A DNA stretch of 64,000 nt. It comes from Luteolibacter pohnpeiensis (GTDB taxonomy: Bacteria; Verrucomicrobiota; Verrucomicrobiia; Verrucomicrobiales; Akkermansiaceae). Below, one piece after another: positions 59,906 through 64,000 of this stretch. The notes under the pieces are model-generated. The model made no database searches. It had not been told where the DNA came from and saw only the letters and a list, made by a program, of their open reading frames with translations. Position 1 is the first letter of the stretch. Every line of letters begins with the position of its first letter. Position numbers and translations under genes: made by a program. The DNA lies in contig NZ_JAENIJ010000009.1 of assembly GCF_016595435.1 (NCBI RefSeq), positions 1-64,000 on the forward strand, given 5' to 3'.

Positions 59906-60390
59906 GATGGAAATTTGAAAGATGATCTTAGTTAAATTCGCTTTTGATGCACAGTCTGCTATGCGTATTGGAACAACTTGTCAATTCACATCTGATATTT
60001 TATCACTTGCTGCAATTCAACACGGAGGACTTTTTCCTAACAGAATTCAGATATTTCACGAATAAGATTTTTGGCATCTTGCTGGCCAGGAGTGATTGGA
60101 AGGAGATGTGATCCAAATCACTTTGCAAGTTATTCCGCTGCTCCTAACTAGCGCGTTCTGCGGAATTTCTGGTGAATTTTTGTTCAAACCAAATACTTGA
60201 AATCCTCAAAAAACTCCACTGCGGCAAGAAGCGCTATTTTGCAAATAGTTGCGGCAGTTATGAGGGGCATGTGTTTTGTGATTAGACTCCAAGTTTAGAA
60301 AATTGCCACAATCCCCGAATATTCAACCTTCGTCTTCAGTCTATAGATAAATAATAAGTAATCGGATCTCGTACCCTCACCACTGGCAAA
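59906..60390. other. Non-coding AT-rich region with a decayed gene start
   Basis: About 485 bases. The part 60230-60321 is a decayed minus-strand copy of the Gfo/Idh gene start; translated it reads MPLITAATICKIALLAAVEF and soon stops. The remainder (59906-60229 and 60322-60390) shows nothing recognisable apart from one TGTTAGG word at 60038. Confidence 0.55.
60230..60321 (-). pseudogene. Remnant of a Gfo/Idh/MocA gene start
   Basis: DNA similarity to 59048-59140 covers the leader, the ATG and the first 15 or so codons, with small gaps that destroy the Tat motif. Nothing of the body of the gene is present beyond it. Confidence 0.55.
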
Positions 60391-62151
60391 ATGCGAAAAA
60401 TCGATTCATTTCTGAAAAAACGTCTTTGGATTTGCGGTGTTGCCGGGGTCTTGTTAGGTGTTGCAGCCCGACAGCTCATTCCGGAACGAGCTGAATTCTC
60501 AGCGGAAATCGGAAAACCGGCGGAAGGGAATGCAAGGCGGCATTTGCGTGCCGAAAGAAATTCAAGCCGGGGTGAGCTGCACGCGGGTTCTGGAACTCGG
60601 CGACTGCAAGAAATCGTGGAAGCGGATGCGGGGGAATGCGAGCGAGTGGTGGTCGAGATTTTGCAAGCACACGATCCAAGCCGTCACATCGAATTGGAGA
60701 CGGCATTCCGCCGATGGATGAGTTTTGAAAAACCACTCGTTGTACTTGAGCGGGTCAAGGAGTTGGCCGGGCCGCCGCCAAATCCGAATCACACCGATCC
60801 TGAGTTGCTGATTCCGGATTGGGCAGATTCGTTTTTCCAGGCATGGGCGGCGACAAATTACACGGAAGCAATCGCCAGTTCGGAGGAGATCAAGATGTTT
60901 CGAAAAGTCCGGCTGTCGGCAGTGGTGGAGTACCGTGATCCGCAGATTTGGTCGTATTTTGAGAAAGGGAATATCAGTTTGAACCTCACCGACACCAGTC
61001 AGTCCGCGCTGTTCCAACTGGGATATGAACGGCCGGATTTGTTGAACAGTTTGGTGGTGAGTGATATTTCGCCGGATGTGTGCAAGGGCCTTGTGGCGGC
61101 ACTCGCTGGCGGATGGGCCGCAGCCGATCCAGTGGCGGCAAACGCGTGGGTTCGTTCGCTACAACTCACCGAAAGTCAACGACAACAAGCAATCCACGCT
61201 GTGATCGACCAGTGGATCAAGATCGATCCAGATGCCGCTGGAGAATCACTACAAGACGGCGATGTGAGCGGAACCGATCCGACAGCGAGCCTCCTCAAGA
61301 ATCGCGACCGAAATCAGCTTCGCCTCGCTGCAGCAGCCGATCCGTTCATTGATGTGAAAGGGCTCTATAGAAAATTGAGTGGTGATCATGTGGATGGAGA
61401 GCCGATTCAACAGAATTGGCCGGCAATTGAAGCGGATGGCTGGTACACACCAGACCCAGCGACATCAGCTCGGGAAGCCGAAGCATTGCCGCCCGGCGAG
61501 ATTCGTGATTTCCTGCTGCGATCCATTGCCGATATTTGGGTCGCAAGCGATCCAGATGCCGCATTGGAATTTGCCCAGCGGAACGGGATCGAGTCCCAAC
61601 ATTTGAAGGAATCCATCTCGGATGAAACGATGGAGCAGATGATTTCTGATCCAGCTGCTGCATTCGCCGGGCAAGCAGCCTCCGTGGCGATCCACCCTGG
61701 CTCCAAGGCAGATCCTTACCAAATCGAACTTCTTACCTGGGCACGCATTGATCCCGCATCGGCTGCAAAATTGGCACTGGAAGAGTCCATGAACTCAGAA
61801 AACGGGACAACCCTGGCAGCGAGTGAATTCAGCAACATCGTCGGCTTCTCCTGGGCAAAACATGATGCGGGATCGGCGATTGAGTGGATGGAAACGCTGC
61901 CAGACGCGGAGAGCCGTGCAAAGGCTTGGGGATCCATTCGGAGTTATGCGGCAGCATACGATCCCGAATTGGTGTTCGATACATCCTTGCGGAATTTTGA
62001 TGGCGAAGAAAGAGAGCGATTGTTGCGCTCAAGCTTGAGTGACATGCGAAAATCCATCGGAAAACCAGCGGCATTGGCTCAACTGGAAACGGCAAATTTA
62101 TCGGAAAAAGAACGCCAAGCGTTGCGTCAATACCTGCAGGGATCTGAATAA
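60391..62151 (+). CDS. Helical-repeat protein C with W-x3-DP-x2-A repeats (unknown function)
   Basis: 586 residues. N-terminal anchor LWICGVAGVLLGVAARQLIP, a charged linker (RRHLRAERNSSRGELHAGSG), then helices with repeats WAAADPVAANAWVRSLQLTE, WIKIDPDAAGESLQDGDVSG, WVASDPDAALEFAQRNGIES, WARIDPASAAKLALEESMNS and WAKHDAGSAIEWMETLPDAE. The consensus is W-x3-DP-x2-A-x2-W/L, with the spacing of a solenoid. The repeat type is the same as in the A and B proteins at 32.7-37.8 kb, but the overall sequence is only loosely similar. Nine bases separate it from gene D. Confidence 0.85.
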   Translation: MRKIDSFLKKRLWICGVAGVLLGVAARQLIPERAEFSAEIGKPAEGNARRHLRAERNSSRGELHAGSGTRRLQEIVEADAGECERVVVEILQAHDPSRHIELETAFRRWMSFEKPLVVLERVKELAGPPPNPNHTDPELLIPDWADSFFQAWAATNYTEAIASSEEIKMFRKVRLSAVVEYRDPQIWSYFEKGNISLNLTDTSQSALFQLGYERPDLLNSLVVSDISPDVCKGLVAALAGGWAAADPVAANAWVRSLQLTESQRQQAIHAVIDQWIKIDPDAAGESLQDGDVSGTDPTASLLKNRDRNQLRLAAAADPFIDVKGLYRKLSGDHVDGEPIQQNWPAIEADGWYTPDPATSAREAEALPPGEIRDFLLRSIADIWVASDPDAALEFAQRNGIESQHLKESISDETMEQMISDPAAAFAGQAASVAIHPGSKADPYQIELLTWARIDPASAAKLALEESMNSENGTTLAASEFSNIVGFSWAKHDAGSAIEWMETLPDAESRAKAWGSIRSYAAAYDPELVFDTSLRNFDGEERERLLRSSLSDMRKSIGKPAALAQLETANLSEKERQALRQYLQGSE

Positions 62152-62160
62152 ATCACGACC

Positions 62161-63543
62161 ATGGCCACCACGAAATCATCTCAAGCAGCCATCGCCATCG
62201 GCATTACTGGGTTCGCGCTCGGCTTGCTTCTACCCTCGGCTTTCAAGCCTATCGTGGGTTCTCAACAATCCGCTCAACGCGATGGAAAATCGACTCGGAT
62301 GACCTCCAGTCGCGGAGAGCGCGCGAATCGCCCGTGGCTGGATTCATCGATGACGAAGGATCGGCAATTGGCAGCATTTATCGATCGCGCAGCCCATCTC
62401 AGGCCGCATGAATGGCCATCATTTTTCCTCGCGCATGCAGGATCGGCCGAATGGAGTCCTTTGGCCGCTCAACTGTGGGCGGACAACGATCCAGCTGGGT
62501 TCTGGAATTTCCTGCGTGAATCCGACGATTTAGTCGCGCTGCATCGTTGGGCACCGGATTTGCTAACCACTTGGGCAAAGCAGGATCCGGATGCGGCGAT
62601 GGGCGCGGTGGTGGCGATCACCGATAAGGAAACCGGAGATGCTTTTCGGCGTGTGGTGATCGATCGTGCATTGGAAGAAAATCTGGAGAAAGGCCTGGAG
62701 TTGGTGCGGCGGGCGGGCGATTTCAATCGCTTTTCCTGGAGCTCTCAACCTTGGATCGAGAAGGATCCGGAAGCGGCGGCTCGCGGCTTGGCCAAGTTGG
62801 AAATGAAAAGCGAATATGGCCAGTTTCTGACTAGAGCGACTCAAGCCTGGGCCGCCGTTGATCCCCAAAAAGCGCTGGATTGGATGGTCCATGAAAGCCC
62901 GCATGACCGATTAAGGTTTTCGATCGGCGTGCTCGACTGGATGACCAGTGGTTTCCAAGCCGCTGCCAAGGTTGACCCACAAGCGGCGAAGCAGGCCGCG
63001 CTTTCGTTTGAAGACCCGGACGAGCGGGATCGGGCTTTAGCGGGTGTGATCTCCAGCGGGGCGATCCCAGCCAGTGTAATCCCGGAACTGTTGGCTGGAT
63101 GCAGCCCCTATGCGCAATCGCAAGCGATCCGGGACGTGATTGCCCATTTGCCCCAGAACACCCCCGATGATCTGGACGCGGCCGTGATGGTTCTCTCCCA
63201 AGGACCGAAGAGCGAGAAGACACTGGATACCATGGCGTCCCTTGCGAGCCGGTATGCAAAAGTTGACCCTTCGGGAAGTTGGGAATGGGCTGCCTCGCTG
63301 CCTGATCCAGCATTGCGCCGGGCCGCCAATGAATCGTTTGCGGATGCTTTACAGCAGTCTCCCAAAGTTCTGGCTGACAAAGCGGCAACGCTACCGGCAA
63401 CAGAGCTGTCCTACAAGTTTTTCCAGAACATCCTGGGACACATTCAAGAAGACCAACGTAGGGCCTGGATCAACCAACTGCCAAACGACCGCGCGGATTG
63501 GGCGCGGGAGGCATTGGAACAAATGAAGCCAAGCTCGCCCTGA
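62161..63543 (+). CDS. Helical-repeat protein D with W-x3-DP-x2-A repeats (unknown function)
   Basis: 460 residues. Anchor SQAAIAIGITGFALGLLLPS, then a basic linker, then helices with LWADNDPAGFWNFLRESDDL, WAKQDPDAAMGAVVAITDKE, WIEKDPEAAARGLAKLEMKS, WAAVDPQKALDWMVHESPHD, KVDPQAAKQAALSFEDPDER and YAKVDPSGSWEWAASLPDPA. The opening TKDRQLAAFIDRAAHLRPHE resembles the first helical unit of C. It forms a pair with C, as A does with B. No catalytic motif is visible. Confidence 0.85.
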   Translation: MATTKSSQAAIAIGITGFALGLLLPSAFKPIVGSQQSAQRDGKSTRMTSSRGERANRPWLDSSMTKDRQLAAFIDRAAHLRPHEWPSFFLAHAGSAEWSPLAAQLWADNDPAGFWNFLRESDDLVALHRWAPDLLTTWAKQDPDAAMGAVVAITDKETGDAFRRVVIDRALEENLEKGLELVRRAGDFNRFSWSSQPWIEKDPEAAARGLAKLEMKSEYGQFLTRATQAWAAVDPQKALDWMVHESPHDRLRFSIGVLDWMTSGFQAAAKVDPQAAKQAALSFEDPDERDRALAGVISSGAIPASVIPELLAGCSPYAQSQAIRDVIAHLPQNTPDDLDAAVMVLSQGPKSEKTLDTMASLASRYAKVDPSGSWEWAASLPDPALRRAANESFADALQQSPKVLADKAATLPATELSYKFFQNILGHIQEDQRRAWINQLPNDRADWAREALEQMKPSSP

Positions 63544-63555
63544 TTCATTTCTGAT

Positions 63556-64000
63556 CTAACAAGGCACAAGCATTCCATGAGAGACCAGCTCCCTCACCAG
63601 ATCGGTGATTCTCGCCTCAAGGTCAGGGATGCCTGCCAGTTCCGGCTTGGAGCGGACTTCCTCCACCATGGCTAACGGCGGATTTCCTTCAGCAGCCAGG
63701 GCGAGCAAACGCAGGATATTCTCATCAATCTGGCCATCATAGGATAGGCGTGCCGGGCTGATGAGCCGGATGGTCTGACGTTCCCATCCGGTTTTTGCCA
63801 AGCCCATGGAGACTTCCGAACGAATCCCATCGGGCACCGAATAACGAGTTGTTAGAAGATCAGGATCGGTGTTGAGCCAGGTTTGATTGTTCAGGACGCG
63901 CAGCACATCCTGACCCGCCCTCACATCGACATCCCCCGGTGAACGGCTGTCTGCACGTGTCCATTCGTCGCCTGGTTCGCACTTTTGCAGAACTAAAAAC
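63556..64000 (-). CDS. C-terminal part of an unidentified protein, cut by the window edge
   Basis: The frame is open to the right edge: 147 residues from FLVLQKCEPGDEWTRADSRS to ELVSHGMLVPC, stop TAG at 63556. It contains VLRVLNNQTWLNTDPDLLTT, GWERQTIRLISPARLSYDGQ and IDENILRLLALAAEGNPPLA, an alpha-helical end. I do not recognise the family. The TGTTAG word forms the last Cys codon and the stop. Confidence 0.6.
   Translation of the reverse strand, partial: FLVLQKCEPGDEWTRADSRSPGDVDVRAGQDVLRVLNNQTWLNTDPDLLTTRYSVPDGIRSEVSMGLAKTGWERQTIRLISPARLSYDGQIDENILRLLALAAEGNPPLAMVEEVRSKPELAGIPDLEARITDLVRELVSHGMLVPC

Overview
The window reads as a chromosomal segment of a moderately GC-rich member of the Verrucomicrobiota, probably Verrucomicrobiales (inference from gene content, not from a marker gene). 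The signs are several PEP-CTERM proteins, a PVC-type cytochrome with a CxxCH motif, a DUF1080 protein, a ThuA protein, LamG and FG-GAP surface proteins, a short sigma factor coupled to a FecR-LamG protein, and a Ser/Thr kinase beside its own ECF sigma factor. No rRNA, CRISPR array or complete insertion sequence was seen. There is one tRNA, tRNA-His.

Layout. 1-3.6 kb is an AT-rich accessory patch: REP-like repeats and two truncated Rhs C-terminal cassettes, each followed by a small exported or lipoprotein gene that may be the immunity protein. 3.6-7.8 kb holds engB, an NPCBM-like secreted protein, a ThuA protein and the msrPQ methionine-sulfoxide repair pair. 7.8-11.2 kb is an iron-uptake unit: a Fur-like palindrome, a TonB-dependent siderophore receptor and a PepSY membrane protein. 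11.2-15.6 kb is putA with a divergent PAS-AraC regulator. 15.6-18 kb is an ECF sigma factor and a kinase fused to a Wzz-like domain, both preceded by the same bipartite motif. 18-27.9 kb is mixed: dus, a PUR-domain protein, PIN-TRAM, DUF2868, a FAD oxidoreductase, an FG-GAP protein and an MFS transporter. 28-31.4 kb is a sigma/FecR-LamG/PEP-CTERM unit.

32.7-37.8 kb is the most unusual block: two membrane-anchored helical-repeat protein families, here called A and B, arranged A1-B1-A2-B2. A2 is broken by a frameshift. A second pair with the same W-x3-DP-x2-A repeat signature, C-D, lies at 60.4-63.5 kb. I recognise no function for any of them.

37.8-63.5 kb otherwise carries glycan and surface genes (GH78 rhamnosidase, DUF1080, the large CxxCH cytochrome, LamG, PEP-CTERM, Gfo/Idh/MocA), tRNA-His followed by rtcB, a PadR/VIT-PEP-CTERM membrane module, a gamma-glutamyltransferase and a MocR regulator. 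Across the whole window a short word, TGTTAG(A/G), recurs in both orientations. It often forces the otherwise rare leucine codons TTA or CTA, which resembles a DNA-uptake or chromosome-architecture word.
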